A stretch of DNA of 64,000 bases from Tribonema minus (GCA_017506865.1 JAFCMP010000095.1:62001-126000), one strand, 5' to 3'. Numbered from the stretch's first letter, positions 50,115-63,062 are shown. Numbers and translations: made by a program. Notes: generated by a model not told the origin, from the letters alone.

Positions 50115-53100
50115 TCACCGCCGCGCCTTCTTGAGGCTGCTGCCGGGTTCCGCGGCAGAGGCGGCGGCGCTCGCGTCCGCGTCCGCTGCGGCAGCGGCGG
50201 CGTGCCGCAGCGGCGAGCCAGCGGCAGCGGCGGCGGATTGCCGCAGCGGCGAGCCGGCGGCAGACGCGTTGTCGGCGGGGGGGCTCGCGGCGCGCGCGCG
50301 CTTGCTGCCCGAGGAAGCCTGTTTGATGGCGGGGAGCGCAGCAGGCAGGTACGGGCGCAAAGCGTGAGGGGGGGGGGGCACAGGCATGTGTGCTCATAGC
50401 GGGGGGGGGGAGGTATGCACACTGGGGGGTTTCTGAGCAATGGTTTGTTGGAGCCGATTGCAAGTTCCCATCAGATTAGTTCACAAGTCAACTACGATTG
50501 CACTCCAAATCATGTCGCGCACGGTCTTCGCTTCGCCTTTCCTGTAAGACACGGTGCAGATGACAGTCTGACCAGCAGTCGCACTAGTGCACGGATGAAT
50601 CAAGCACACGCAGCACTCACCCTCTCCTCCAGTCACTGCAAGCGGTGCGCGCGCAACTGACGCATGATTCAAGGTGGATCGTTGGGGACAGATTGTAAGT
50701 CGCAGTCACACTACCAACTCAAAGGATACTTCAGACGCGCACAGCGCCGCCGACTCTGACTCTGATCACCCTCTCCTCCGCGGACGACGCCACTGACGAG
50801 TTGGCGGCGCGATCGCGCACCTCCTCGTTCGCCGCGACCGACTCATGATTCAAGTTGTGTTGTAGCATTTGACTCCATGTCACAGGCGGACTACTGGCGC
50901 AAGGATAGTTCAAACGCGCGCAGCACGCAGCGCCGCCGACTCTGACTCACCCTCTCCTCCGCGGATGACGCCACCGACGAGTTGGCGGCGCGGTCGCGCA
51001 CCTCCTCGTCCGCCGCGACCGACTCGGCGACGGCGAGGATCTCGCGCTCGGGGAGCGCGCGGCCGGAGAGCGCCGCCACCGTGATGGTCGCCGCAACGGC
51101 CTCCTCCTCGAGGGTCCCCTGCGTCGCGCCCGCCTCGGACGCACGGCAGACGAGTTCGCGCACGGCGGCGTGCAGCGTGTCGTGCTGCGGCGGCGGCAGC
51201 AGGGAGACCGAGGGCGCGCCACCCAGTAGGGCGGCGGCGGCAGCAGGGGGGGGATTGGCAACGACAGGCGGCGACGGTGCGCGCGGTGGCGGCGGTGCGT
51301 GCGCGCCAGCAGCAGCAGCAGCGGCGGCGGCGGCAGCGTCAGCAGGCGGCGCGCAGTGCAGCGAGGGAGCATCACTCACAGTGACGGCGGCGGGGAGCAG
51401 CGGCAGCCGCCCCCCAGGGGCCGCCTCCGAGGGGATGGGGGAGGGGATGGCGCCGGGGGGGGTGGGCGCGCGCGCTGCAGCGGAGGCGCGCGCCGCCGCC
51501 GTTGTGTGCGGAGGCGTGCTGCGCGTCGGCGGCTGGCGGTTGCGCAGGTCCGCGATCGTGTCGCGCTGCTCCTGCACAGTGGCGTCGCGCGCAGCGACGT
51601 CGTCCTGGAGCTTCGCGAGCATGGCCTGAAAGGGGGGGGGGTAGCGGGGGGGGGGGGGGGTAGGGTAGGAGTTAAGGTTTTGGGGGAAGGAGGGGTGAGG
51701 GCAGTGCGCACAAGCTGCACCCGAAGCTCGGGAGGCGTGTCTGTGCGTGGGAGGGGGGGGGGGACACGAGGCATGCACAATGGGCACGTTTGCTGACGCA
51801 CACAGCACACTGAACATTGGGCACCAGGCAGAGGAACAGAACAGAAGGTGTTAGAAAGCGTGATCCATGCAGCAGCACTCAGTGGACAGGGTGCCCACAA
51901 CTTCCAAAATCGGTCAGCGCAAAAGGGGCGGTGGCGGACAGGGCGTAAAGCAGACCGGAGGGGGGGGGGGGGGGGGGGCTGTGACGAAACACAGCGCTCG
52001 CCTGCTGCTTGGTCAGGAGGTCCTCGTAGAATGGGGGTGGGGGGGGGGACAGCACATGAATTCAAGCAGCAGCAGCGCTGCACTAGTGCTGAGAATCCGG
52101 CAGAGCAAGGGGGGTAGGGGGTACAGCGTGACTCTCGCGGCGGCAGCAGCGCTCACCTGCTGCTTGGTCAGGAGGTCGTAGTACTTGCCGGTGAGGGCCA
52201 CGAGACCCTCGCGCTCGGTCGTCGCGCCCGATTCGGCCTTCGCCTGCGCCTGTGCGTCAACTGCTGCCTGCACGTCTTGCGCGTTGCACCGGTCGTCCGT
52301 CGAGCTCACGCGGTCTGCGCACGGGGGCAGGGGGGGGGGGGGGGGAGTTGAGGCACAAAGGGGCTGCAGAAGGGGACAGGGGGATGCTGTCACTGTTGAC
52401 ATGGCGACAGCGTGAAAACATAGTAGGCGCGCGCTGCGTCCCCCGGAGAGCAGAGGCGCTCAGGAGCGATGCTGGCTGCGCACGCAAGACAGACGCGCAT
52501 ATGCAGTTGAAACTTCAACTCCACCAACAGGGACCTTCAGGCGGCGCAAGCGTCTACGCGGTCAATCTGGCTCGGTTGCCGTCGCCATGCGAGCCATCAA
52601 GAGATATTGCAAGGTGCCTCGCAGCAAGGCCAAACTCTCCTACAATTGCAGCTCCACAGAGAACCACGCAAGCACAACGCTGATAAAGTGGCGATCCTCA
52701 AATACTCTGCAGCTTCAAGACTGTCTTTGGATGCATGTCCAAACCTCCCAACAGGGTGCTTGCATGCCTGAACTACTGCCGGCGCACTCGCGCATTAACT
52801 TACCCATAAGACTAGCTGCTTGGACACACGAAACACGTAGACGCAGTGTGGGGGGGAGGGGGGGGGGGGGGACAAAGGGAAGCAGGCACAGCGAGCAGCA
52901 GACACATCAGTTAGAACAAGACCTTGATACGGTCAACGCAGGCAGGCGCCAATGTTTGGAGATGCTCAACGCAGGCGCCTCCGCTGAGAACTTGCGGGAA
53001 GTACAACAAGTAAGCTCGAGTGCAGGGCACCGACAACTGCGGGCACCTGTGGGCGTAGTAGCACAAAAGCGCTACATACATAGGATGTGGGTACGGGAGG

Positions 53101-56100
53101 CACGCCCGCTCGCGAGGGAATGTGCACGTACGCAGTGACATTTGCATGCTGCCTGCTGCCATGCGCAGTTGCGCCCCAAGACACACCCATGCTTGGGTCA
53201 GGGTTTGGGTTAGGTTAGGGTTAGGTTTGGACATGTCCATGCCTGGGCGCCCATCTCGTCCGCCGCTGACGCGGTTCCATGCGCAATGACGCATGCAGAT
53301 GCGTACGGCAAAATCAGTACACCTACTTACTGTATGTATACTCTACCTACCCTAAGCGTCCACACGGCGGGGGGGACATACAGCGTACGAAAGGGGCGGC
53401 AACACGCAAGCGTACATACATACCTATCAGCGGCAAAGCTGGCCTCCACGCAATTCTACGCTACCTACATACCCTTGCCAACATCCTCACCCAAAGAGCA
53501 AGCGTACGCGGTGCATGTACCCATCAGAGCAAGCGCGCGACACTGCATGTACCTATCAGGGCGCGGCTGGCCGCCTCCTGCGCGGCAAAGCTGGCCTCCA
53601 CGCCATTCTACGCTACCTACATACCCTTGCCATCACTGGCACCAGAAGAAACACAGAGACACACAGCATTCGGTACATACCTATCAGCGCGCGGCTGGCC
53701 GCCTCCTGCGCGGCAAAGCTGCGCTCCTGGCGCTCAAACTTGGCCTCCATGACGCGCGCCATGCTCAGCGCGTCGGCGCGGGACTTGGCCTCTGACTCAC
53801 GTGCCGCGTCAGCAGCGAGCTGCGACTGCGCAGGGGTGGAACCAGGTGGGTGGTGGCCGGGGAACCACGACCCCTGTTTAGACGTGTTGATGAAGGGCAA
53901 GCGCTGGGGGGGTTCAAAGACTGATGAAGGGGGAGCACGGGGGGGGTTCAAAGACGGATGCGCGCGTGTGCGAGTGCGCGTGCGTGTATGTGAAGAGGAA
54001 GGGGTTGGGTGATAGGGGGGGGGGGCGGAGGGGGCAGGCGGGTGGTGGTAGAGGGACCAGACCCCCCTTTTTAGACGTGTTCATGAAGGGTGAGCACTGG
54101 GGGGGGTCAAACATGGATGCGCGTGTGTGTGCCAGTGCGTGTGTGTGTGAGGGGGGGCAACACAGCACTGAACACTCTGTCATAGCCCGCAGTAACTCTA
54201 CACGAGCGCAACAAATGAGCGGCAGGGAACTTGACCCTGAGCAGCTCTGGCCAACAGCAACCAGCACAGTGAATTGGCGTGGGGGGTCTCAGTGTTCCGC
54301 TACGCGTCAGTCAGCGCTCACCTGCTTGAGGATGGCGTCTATGGCCAGCTGCTGCTTCTCGTACATCTCATCGCGCTTAGCCATCTGCTCGCGCATCTTG
54401 CCAATCTGGTCGCGGTGCTCGGCGCTCGCAGCCGTGGCGACGTTGCTGAGCGGTGATGAGATGGAGGAAGCGGCGCACGTGCGGTGAGCGCGTTTGTCGG
54501 GCCATTGGGCACTCAGAGCTTGCACGCATTCAGCTCACGTCCCATTGCGGAGCGGTGCCACGAGGACAAGAAGGCGAACGCACATGAGGTGAAGTCTGCT
54601 CAAAGGTTATAAAGTGGCTCCTAGTGCTTGCACGCTCCGTTGCCAAAGCTCAGCTGCGGCAAGAACAGCTTAAATGAAAAACGAATCAAAAAGATCGTTG
54701 AGCTCTAAGGTGACAAGGGATGGTTAGCCGCGAGTGCCTTCCACCAATAACCGTGGTCGCCGCTGCTGCAGTCATTGGCCACGAGTCAAACAGTGCCACC
54801 GTATCCACCAGTCAAAAAAGATTTCTGTGTGCAAGCTTTCTAGCGTTCGAGGCATGGGTGTAACAGCTTCAATGTCATCTCACCACTAGCGACTCAACTT
54901 ACCACACATGTCTCCGCGCTCAGCGAGTGCAGTGCGGAGCCCATACCTGTGGGTCCAAGCGCAGCAATGCGCTGCATGTCGATCGATCGCTTCTGGCAAT
55001 GCTGGGCGTCGACAAGGCGCTGACTGGTGTGACTGGCAGTCTGAGTCATGACCCAGCCTCTTCCTTGAGACCCAGCCTATGACTCACAACTCAGGTCCTA
55101 TACTCACACTCTGATCCAAATCCAAATATGCAGAGCCAGGACCATACAAACCTGTCTTGTCACTGAAGTTCACAAATACTGCAAAGTGTCATTGGGTGAT
55201 TAATCAAGCCACGCCCCACAGCCTCTTGATCACGGCTCAGCCACCACCCGCCACTTCCACTCAGCTGAGCGCGCGCAACTCAGCTTCAAGCCCGCGACGC
55301 TCCACAAGCGCAACGCTCTGCAGTGTGCAGAGGCGTACATACCTGAAGTCCCAGAACTTAGCGTACGACGCATGGTGATCTCACCGTAGCCGTGCTCAAC
55401 ATCAACACAGCGCACTAGCTGCGTGACTCTAAATCTGAGTTGTGGGGACTCGGGGGGCCCTACAACTCACCTGAGCCCCCTGGCCCCCAGCGACTCAGAC
55501 TCTACGACGTCGCGACTCAACCTCGGACTCAGACTACTGACCTCGTGCCAGCGGGATGCTGAGCAGCGCTGCCACCTACGTCGGCGGGGTGCTGAGCAGC
55601 GGCGGCAGCGGCAGCGCCGCCGCCGCTGCCGGATACGTACCTGTCTTCCCACAGCTTGGCGATGCGCTGCATGTTGATCTCGTTCTGGCCCTGCTCAACG
55701 TCGACGCGCCGCTCGAGCTGCGCCTGGACGTCCATGAACTGCCCCGCGCGCTGCTGCGTCGCGGCCTGCAGCTGCATGATGGCGCGGTTCTGCTGCTCCG
55801 CCACCTGCGGCGGTTCGAGCGCGCGCGCGCATGAGAAGGCCGGTGAGTGAGCAGTGCAGGTGGGCGTGCGTGAGGGGCGAGCGGGGGCTGCATCGCGCAG
55901 CGTGGAGCCGCAATTGCGCTGCATGGTGGCCTAGTGAGGGGCGCGGGCGAGAAGGCGAGCGCACGTACGTCCCACATGATGGAGCAGTTCTACTGCCCCA
56001 TGATGTGGTGGGGCGCTTGAGCGAAAAGGCGAGCCCGCGCGCAGGCAGCGCGGGCCGCACAGCAATGAGCGCGCTTACATCAAGCCTTCACACAGGTTGC

Positions 56101-58688
56101 GGTAGGGGCGCGCATGCAAGCGTCCCTCGCCGTACGTCTGCACCAAGCCCTCGCGCAACACCCATACAGCGGTTGCGGTCGGGGCCGCGAGCGCAGGCAT
56201 CATCTACCACGCAGCACCGCAACGAGCGGCTGTGCACGCAGCGAGCCCCCCTCACACAACAGCCATCGTTACAAAGCCAAGGTTCAAAGGTGGCTGACTG
56301 CGGCTGCTCACCTCCTTGTGCAGGAAGGCCGTCTTCTTGAGGATGGCCTCGAAGCGGCTGATCTGCTGCGCGACGCCGACGATCTGCTGGCCCTGGCGCT
56401 CGCGCGCCGCGACCTCCTGGTCGATGACCCACGCCTGCCGCGCCTGCACCTGCTCGAGGCGCGAGTGATCTTGGGCCGTCTGCACACACGCGCAGCAGTA
56501 ACACAAGCACAGAGGCGGCGTGGTCAGGACGTCTGACGGGGACACGGCGTATGGAAACGGAGCTAGGCGGCGGCTGCTGCAACGGCTGCCCGCACGCATG
56601 ACTACCAAATGGACAACGTAGGAGTGCGCGCGCACGCGCACAACAGCAAAGGCGTCCGGGCCGCAAGAGCCCGAGGGCGCAAGGGGCGGGGGGCGCTGCG
56701 CGCACGCGAGCGCCGCCTGGCGCTTCGTGCCACAGCCGCAGATGCGCAACCTGCCGTTGCACCGCAGCATGTGATGAACACTTCCCAGTAAGCGCGCAAG
56801 AGCGGATGATCAGGGCAAGGGCGAGGGGGGAGGGGGGCAGCGCAGCATACGTTGAACACATCCCAGTAAGCGCAAAAGAGGGGTGGGTAAGGGGGGGGGG
56901 TGGGGGTGCACGAACCTTGGTGCGCAACGCGTCCACCTCTATCTGCTGGCGCGCGAGCATCTTCTCAATGAGGGAGAACGCCTGGACCTCCGCGCCCGTC
57001 GTGCCGGGCGCCGTCACCTCGGACGACGTCGGCTCCGACACGACCTTGATGGCCTCGCTGCCCTCGAGCTCATTGAGCTCGAGAATGGTCTCCGAGTCGA
57101 GGCACTGCAGCGGGCGCCGCCCGGAGTGGTCCACGACGTCCGTGGACGCGCCGTGGTTGACGAGGTACTGTGGGCAGAGGAGTGGGGAGGTGGGGGGGGA
57201 GGAGGGGTGTTAAGGCAGTGCTTCCAGGGCTGTGCGGCGCAAGATGTGTGTAGGGCAGCTAGCACTGGCTGCTAAATGAGTGCCTCTTGTGCAAAGAGTG
57301 GTGATGGGCAAGGGCAAAAGCCTTCAATGATTTGAATAGGTAGCAGGACTGTGGGCGAAGGCATTGGCAACCCCCATGGTGCTACACATGCCAGCTATGA
57401 GCTGAGTACATAATGTAACTTCATATACAAGCAGATCAATACAGGACGCTTTGCCGATGGCCTGAGGCAACCGGAGCAACGTGAGCAGCTCTCATGGGCT
57501 TGTGTAAGGACTCATGTACTTCATCACACAAAAGTCAGCCATGTTGCCCAGTCCACAGCAGCCTAGTGAGGCTGGGGTGCATCCAGAACGATCTGTGAGG
57601 TGAAGCAACTCTGCTTGCACAGTTACAACTGCTGTCTGTGAGGTAACCACCTCAGCGGGGCTCGCCTGCTGCACGATCATGGTTCTTCAGCAATCCCCCT
57701 GCGTGTACACAGCAAAAGCCTACGCAGCGTCAGGCACGCAAACCATGCTTACCTGTATGATTCTCAGCTCGCCCCAGTTACACGCCGTGTGCAAAGGCGT
57801 CTTCCCATCCTGATCCGCAATATTCATGTCTGCGCCTGCCGAGACCACGAACTCCACTATGTCCAGGTGCCCATTGGCGCAGCTGTAGTGTAGCGGCGCC
57901 ATGAGATGCTGATCCACGGCATCAATGTCCGCGCCGGCATCCAACACCAGCTTCGCCACCTGCAGACCGTCACGGCAGCAGCCGCCAGCGCAGCTAAGAT
58001 ACAACCTCCCTGGCGGTAACATTTTGCGCCAGCCAACACAAGGATCACACGCAAACAAAGGGTATGCTCCGAGGGCGGAGCAGCAGCGGAGAGACTGGCG
58101 AGTGGCTAACCGAGCCGTTGTTGCGCCCACCGCACGAGAGATGTGCTTTTCAACTACTGCCGTTGACAGCGTCGAAGAGACGAATTGGAACCAACAACTC
58201 ACCTCGACGTGCCCGTAGATGCAGGCGCAGTGAAGCGGCGCCTGCTGGAACTTGTCCCTGGCGTGCACATCCCCTCCCTTCTCCAGCAGACACCGCACCG
58301 AAGTGAGCCCCCCGCTGATGCAGGCATAGTGCAGGGGCGTCTGCTGGCACTCGTTCCTCTGGTTCACCTTCGCCCCCTGGCTCAGGAGCAGCTCCACGAT
58401 GGTGGTCTGGTTGTTCAACGCAGACTTGTGCAGCATGGACTCCTGCCACTTGTCCACGCCATTCACACCCCCCCCCGCCGCCAGGTAAGACCGCACATAC
58501 TCCACATCGCCAGATATGGCGGCGGAGAAGTGGGGCTTGAACTCCACGCTGTTGTCGGACGACGCGGGCGTCGTCGTCATGCATGCCGGGCCCATGTGGG
58601 CTCCCAGCTTGCTCCTCTTGTGCCTCTCCTGGCTGCCGCCCCTAGTGCTGCCACGCTCTGCGGTGTCGGGCAAGAACTTGGCTCTCAT
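50115..58688 (-). CDS. Ankyrin-repeat and coiled-coil protein, probably nuclear
   Basis: Minus-strand exons in transcription order are 58688-58203, 57959-57753, 57167-56916, 56479-56312, 55804-55641, 54445-54322, 53825-53681, 52314-52157, 51625-50951 and 50318-50115. All phases agree (860 residues). After a basic N-terminus (about 50 residues) there are six ankyrin repeats to about residue 255, with LLLSQGAKVNQRNECQQTPL and VVSAGADMNIADQDGKTPLH as the clearest. Next is an acidic linker, then some 330 residues of Gln/Ala/Glu-rich predicted coiled coil (LARQQIEVDALRTK, MREQMAKRDEMYEKQQLAID and similar). A Pro/Ala-rich region, an acidic helix (AAVRELVCRASEAG) and a Ser/Ala tail follow. GSKRARA and the terminal KKARR look like nuclear localisation signals. 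The function is unknown; a scaffold role is inferred. Intron 1 (58202-57960) is 243 bp without a stop, so its retention would insert 81 residues inside the ankyrin array. Confidence 0.9.
50605..50845 (-). repeat. Copies of the 3' edge of exon 50951-51625
   Basis: The exon end encoding DEEVRDRAANSSVASSAEE is repeated almost unchanged at about 50755-50845. A shorter copy at 50610-50660 keeps CACTCACCCTCTCCTCC. Both keep the splice-donor region. Confidence 0.9.
52000..52040 (-). repeat. Copy of the 3' edge of exon 52157-52314
   Basis: The exon end (plus-strand core GCCTGCTGCTTGGTCAGGAG) recurs about 150 bp downstream in transcript order. Confidence 0.85.
53410..53625 (-). repeat. Copies of the 3' edge of exon 53681-53825
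   Basis: Two copies of the exon end (plus-strand core CATACCTATCAGCG...GCGGCAAAGCTGGCCTCCA) lie at about 53545-53625 and 53412-53450. Both include the GTATGT/GTACAT-type donor and a TACGCTACCTACATACCC spacer. Confidence 0.88.
54681..54765. repeat. Second dispersed intronic element, copy 2
   Basis: This matches 17322-17402, including AAAAGATCGT.GAGCTCTA and CCAATAACCG.GGTCGCCGCTG. It lies in an intron of the ankyrin/coiled-coil gene. Confidence 0.75.
54925..55430 (-). repeat. Copies of the 3' edge of exon 55641-55804
   Basis: Three decayed copies of the exon end (protein region QNEINMQRIAKLWED) occur at 55325-55420, 55135-55185 and 54930-55025. The outermost keeps GCAATGCGCTGCATGT from the exon. 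Identity falls with distance from the exon. Confidence 0.8.
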
Positions 58689-60446
58689 CGATCATAACAC
58701 GGGAAGCGCCTCTGGATGCTCCGGTACAAGTGATTCTCACAGGCCAGCTGATTCTTGGTGCTTGCTGTGCTTTGCGTGACTGAAATAACGCTAACAGACA
58801 TCACGCCTGGCTTCGCTATCGCTCCGACACACCGTCACCGGTTTTTCCAGAATGTTCGATGACTGGGGGCAGGGGGGAACACCGAGGAAAGCTTAGTCAT
58901 CGGCGGTGTATCATCGTGCAACCTTGAGAAAAGCGGGCTATTGTCAGGGAGCTAGTTTTGCTTCAGCCCGCATGCTGGCTAACAATCCATGATGGCTGCA
59001 ACGACAGACAGCTGGCCACCCCCAACCATTGTGCATACATGGACTCAATGGAACAATGCATTCTAGATTGAGGCAGCTGCAGAACCTTTGGGGAAAGGAA
59101 ACCCGTTCGTTCCAAACCATTTGCGTAGCAGACTACTGCTGAGTGCTGCTTGAAAAAAGAACTCAAGCAAAATACACACTGCCTAAGCCACAAGCTGACA
59201 CGCTGTTTCACAGTGCAGTGTTGCCTTTGGGACGATCCGACATGAGTGACGTTGCCTCTAACGAATAGCGAACTTCAATGACGAAGGATGAGTCACAAAT
59301 GTTCGCTGAGGTGTGACGGCGCGGTCGTCGGTTGCCTACATAAGCGGTTGCCTATTTTGATGGAGTGATCTCACACTTGGTGTCCTCTTGGGAGGACACC
59401 GCACACATTGTGGCATCATGCTGGCAGCGTAGTCACCACCACACCACACGCTTTACCAACCCACCACAATCACTTGAAGTTCTGCTGGCAAAGAGCCAGT
59501 GCTCAGCAAGAAAAAAAGGGTTACCCCCGCCCCCCCCTAAAAAGGGAAAGCGGAAGGGTATTGCAAGCTGTTGACTTCGCTGTCCAATTCTACTTCGCTG
59601 TCCGTATTGCAACTGCAAAGCAATGACATCGAGTACACCATGTTCCTAGGGACGAAGTCACTAGGTCTCCGTTTGCACATCGTGCAAAAGACCCAAAATC
59701 GCAATAACTTCTGAACTAGAAGCCTGTTTCTCATCCTGTTTGGTGCATGGTACAGACAATACTGTTAGGTATAATGATGATGCAACAGATCTGCAGCAGA
59801 CCAGTTGTGTCATGCTGTGGATAATTACAAAGCCTCAAAACAGGGTTTATTCGGATTAAAAGAGCTTGTCTGTCTGTGTGTGCACCGAAAACCCCGATAT
59901 ATCGCCGGTATTCATGTCACATCACATGAACAGCTGGCTGTGCTACAGCACAACGCGCGAACAGTGCAGCGGAGGTCATGAGCCTGTAACAAGGGAATGA
60001 TCTACGACGTCGGGCGTCATACTATGAAACCCTAAGCCAAGTAGGGCAAGCCATGGCGAATGCGGCGATTGGGTGTGTAGATGAGCGGTCATAACCTACG
60101 GTCAATCAAGTAGGAATTGATGTAGGTTTTGCATCACCAGTGCCAAATCAGCAGGCATGCAACACCCAGGACATCGCAGTCAAGCACAGGCAGGGCGGCA
60201 TTGTGGTTTGTTGTGAAGGATACGGGCAATTTGAGAGCGTATGGCACAGCATGCTGCAGTGAGCAGGCCACGGCGGCACAGTGTAAAGCATCACAGGGCA
60301 CACATTCATGTATGCAAAATCATTATGGTGGGGCAGAGACTGAGCCTACTATTGCACTGCATTTAATTTGGGCAAATGTAAGCACACGCGGACTATGTAG
60401 TAGTTGTTCCAAATATGTGAGCTCGGACAGTTCAGGGGGACATGGT
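58689..60446. other. Intergenic stretch, nothing recognised
   Basis: Composition is closer to balanced than in the gene-rich part. It contains the 5' flank of the ankyrin/coiled-coil gene, a poly-C run near 59525-59537 and a TGTCTGTCTGTGTG stretch. No exon, RNA gene or element is supported. Confidence 0.5.
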
Positions 60447-61175
60447 TCAAGGACCATATGATTTTGAACGCTGAAGACTGGTGGGCATAACAGCACTCGA
60501 TGTGCGCAGTCGGTAGGCTTTGTACGGACCTATGCATTCGCTACAGATGAAAATTGCAGGTTGAACGAAATGAGCATTGCTGTGCATAGCTTGCTCACAC
60601 ATGTCATGGGTCTCCTGTGGCCAAGCTCCATGATACACACGGCAAGACTCAATTGGCAGGAAATACAAACGGTTATAGAACTCCTCTGCCAACCCTAGAG
60701 CATGAGGACTCTTGAGCAAATCTGCATGTAGAGGCAGCCCATCCGGTGATCCTCCTGTAGCTGGTTGCCCGTGTAGCAATTGCACATGCGCAATTTGAGG
60801 GTCCGCACGTGATAAATCACCAGGACTGAATGCGTCCTCGGGTGAGACATTCACCGATGAATTCATGTCAGTTGTGCGCGTTTGTCCAAAACGTATTGTT
60901 CACTCTACGAGAAGCCACTCTGGCACTATCTGCAACACGTCGCTGCTCACGTTGCTGCGGTATCTCTCGCGCATGAAAATCAGACTGCCTAGCACGACGC
61001 GCAGCGAGACGTTGCTCACGTTGCTCTGGTGTTTCTCGCACAGACCGCCTAGCACGGTCAACAGCAGACCGTTGCTGACGTTGCGCTGTTGTTCCTCACA
61101 TAGGCCGGGCCGCCTAGCACGGTCCACAGCAACCCTGTTGCTCACGCTGTTCTATCGCGGTGGACACGACTAGCC
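60447..61175 (-). pseudogene. Decayed Helitron-like transposon fragment
   Basis: On the minus strand the distal part reads VDRARRSVRETPEQREQRL, then ARRARQSDFHAR and REIPQQREQRR, in imperfect units of about 65 bp with frame breaks between copies. Such D/E-R-A-R-R...ETPEQREAR repeats are familiar from the N-terminal region of Helitron and other helicase-encoding transposon proteins. A second frame (60866-60447) reads LGLAEEFYNRLYFLPIESCR and later IFICSECIG, resembling the degraded Cys-cluster region that follows in those proteins. No Rep or helicase domain is in this window. The assignment is by motif memory and is moderate. Confidence 0.5.
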
Positions 61176-61619
61176 ACTCTTCGCTTGCGACCTTGCTGCT
61201 CTGATGCGACGGCCGATGAAGTGCTACTGCTGCACGTTGCGGCTGCTGTTACTGCTGCTGCCACTGTCGCCGACACTGCGCCTCGCCTCCTCTGTCGCCG
61301 ACACTGCGCTCATTTCTTCAAAAGTGGTTTCGGTTTCGAAGTTCAAGTTTTGCGGACACACATACTTGAACTTTAAACACCATCCCTAGGCCTCGCACGT
61401 GAAGTAGAAGGCGTGCGCACGGCGCGCGCTCGCTTGCGCTCGCTCGCGGACCGTTGACGCCCGCCGACAAGTGAGACTTGTTCAAAGCGTAGGCGCGCAC
61501 AGCTCAAAGATTAGGCGTGCGCAGCAAGACGAAGGAGCAGCGGTGTGGTACAGCTCGCGGAGGACAGTCTGTGGCAACACTGCCTTCAGCGAGGCAAGGC
61601 AGGAAGTCCCGAGTGAGGT

Positions 61620-62880
61620 GCACAGTCCTTGCTTCACGGTAAGCAGTGCTGGGCCACGTGTGGCAGCAAGTGCTGGCGCTGACTACGGCAAATACAACCC
61701 ATGCATGGCGGGGACGCAGCAACTTGTGTGGCTTGTGAACTGATCATGTCAAGGCTCAGCTGCTATGTGTCTGCCAGCATAAGCCCCCAGTGTGCCTGTT
61801 GAGCATGGCGTGGGCTGCCTGTACGGACGGAGCTTGTCGTGTTACGACGATGGGCTGCTGCAGGCAAGAACAAGGTAATGCTACTCGACCAGCAGGAGGA
61901 GCAAAATACTGGTGGCTAAGGTAACATGCAGATGTGCAGCAATTTTTGGTCAGTTGACTTGGCGACCCATCAGCAATCAACCCTTGCTTCACGGTAAGTA
62001 GCGCTGAGCCACGTGTGGCAGCAAGTGCTGGCGTTGACAACGGCAAATACAACCCATGGCAGGGAAGCAACGTTAGTGTGGCTTGTGAACAAGATGATAA
62101 GGCTCAGCCAGCTACTCAGTACACGTCTGCCAGCATAAGCCCCCGTGCAACTGTTGAGCAAGCTGTACCCATGGCGTGGGCTGCCTCGACGGACGAAGCG
62201 CGTCGTGTTCCGACGATGGGCTGCTGCAGAAAAGACCAAGTTAAGCTACTCGACGAGCAGGAGGAGCACGACACTGGTGGTCAAGGTGACATGCAGATAT
62301 GCAGCAAATTGTGGTCGGTTGATTTGGCGACTCGTCAGCAATGAACCTCCATGTGTGGTGCTTGCCAAACTGTTCGCAATGGCGACTGGCCTGGCTGGCA
62401 GCTGGAGCCATGATTCAACATACAAGCCTGAGGCTTGCAGAGCCGCATGCTGTCAAATGAGGCAGTAAGCAGGCAGAAGACTGCGATCGATTGACTTGGC
62501 AACCCATCAGTCGTGAATTTTTATGGCTGGTACTTACCAACTGTTTGCAACGGCGACTGGCCTGGGCTGGCTGCAGCGGAAGACATGTGCAACATGCGAG
62601 GCTTGCAGAGCTGTCAGTGCCTGCTGTCACACTGGGCCGTGTATGCAGTGAGCACGTATCAGGTTGCGGTCGGGTGAATTGGCGACTCATAAGCATTGAA
62701 CTGCCATGGCCGGTCCTTGCCACCTGTTTGCGATGGTGACGTGACTGCCTTGGGCTGACTGCAGCTGAAGACATATGCGACATGCGAGGCTTGCGGAGCT
62801 GCCTGTGCATGCTGTCAAACTGAGCCATGTGTGCAGTGAGCACGCAGCAAGTTGTGCTCGGTTGACTTGGCGACTCGTGA
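61620..62880 (+). repeat. Tandem repeat block with units of ~357 and ~175 bp
   Basis: Two units of about 357 bp start at 61624 and 61981 (CCTTGCTTCACGGTAAG to GTTGACTTGGCGACCCATCA). Three units of about 175-180 bp follow, with CTTGCCAAACTGTTCGC-type starts at 62359, 62533 and 62715. All end in GTTGAYTTGGCRACYCRTMAG. The last unit runs into an open frame at 62852, so the block may be a set of acceptor-side echoes of one exon. Confidence 0.8.
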
Positions 62881-63062
62881 GCATTATCCTGCCATCTGGC
62901 AGCAGGTGCCTGGTAATGCATTCTTCATGAGGCCAGGTGATACCAACGACGCACTGGTGTCAACAGCATCATGTGGTATGAGAGCAGCTGAGGCCCAGAC
63001 TAAGCTGGCACAGCAGGACGTGTTAGCACACTTCTGCCACTGCCAAGAAACCTGCATGGAGT
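62852..63062 (+). CDS. Possible exon of unknown protein
   Basis: An open frame reads SVDLATREHYPAIWQQV, then GNAFFMRPGDTND, then AEAQTKLAQQD, ending near a GTAAGT donor-like site at about 63061. The preceding repeat units all keep the SVDLAT(R/H) segment, which fits the echo pattern around a real exon. I recognise no family. The start is not defined. Confidence 0.35.

Noticed and set aside
50982-51629. 215-codon plus-strand frame opposite the ankyrin/coiled-coil exon
   Set aside because: It is an antisense shadow of exon 50951-51625; the minus-strand frame joins in phase to coiled-coil exons.
62415-62921. 168-codon minus-strand frame with repeated segments
   Set aside because: It crosses the tandem repeat block and mirrors its period; no family or splice support.
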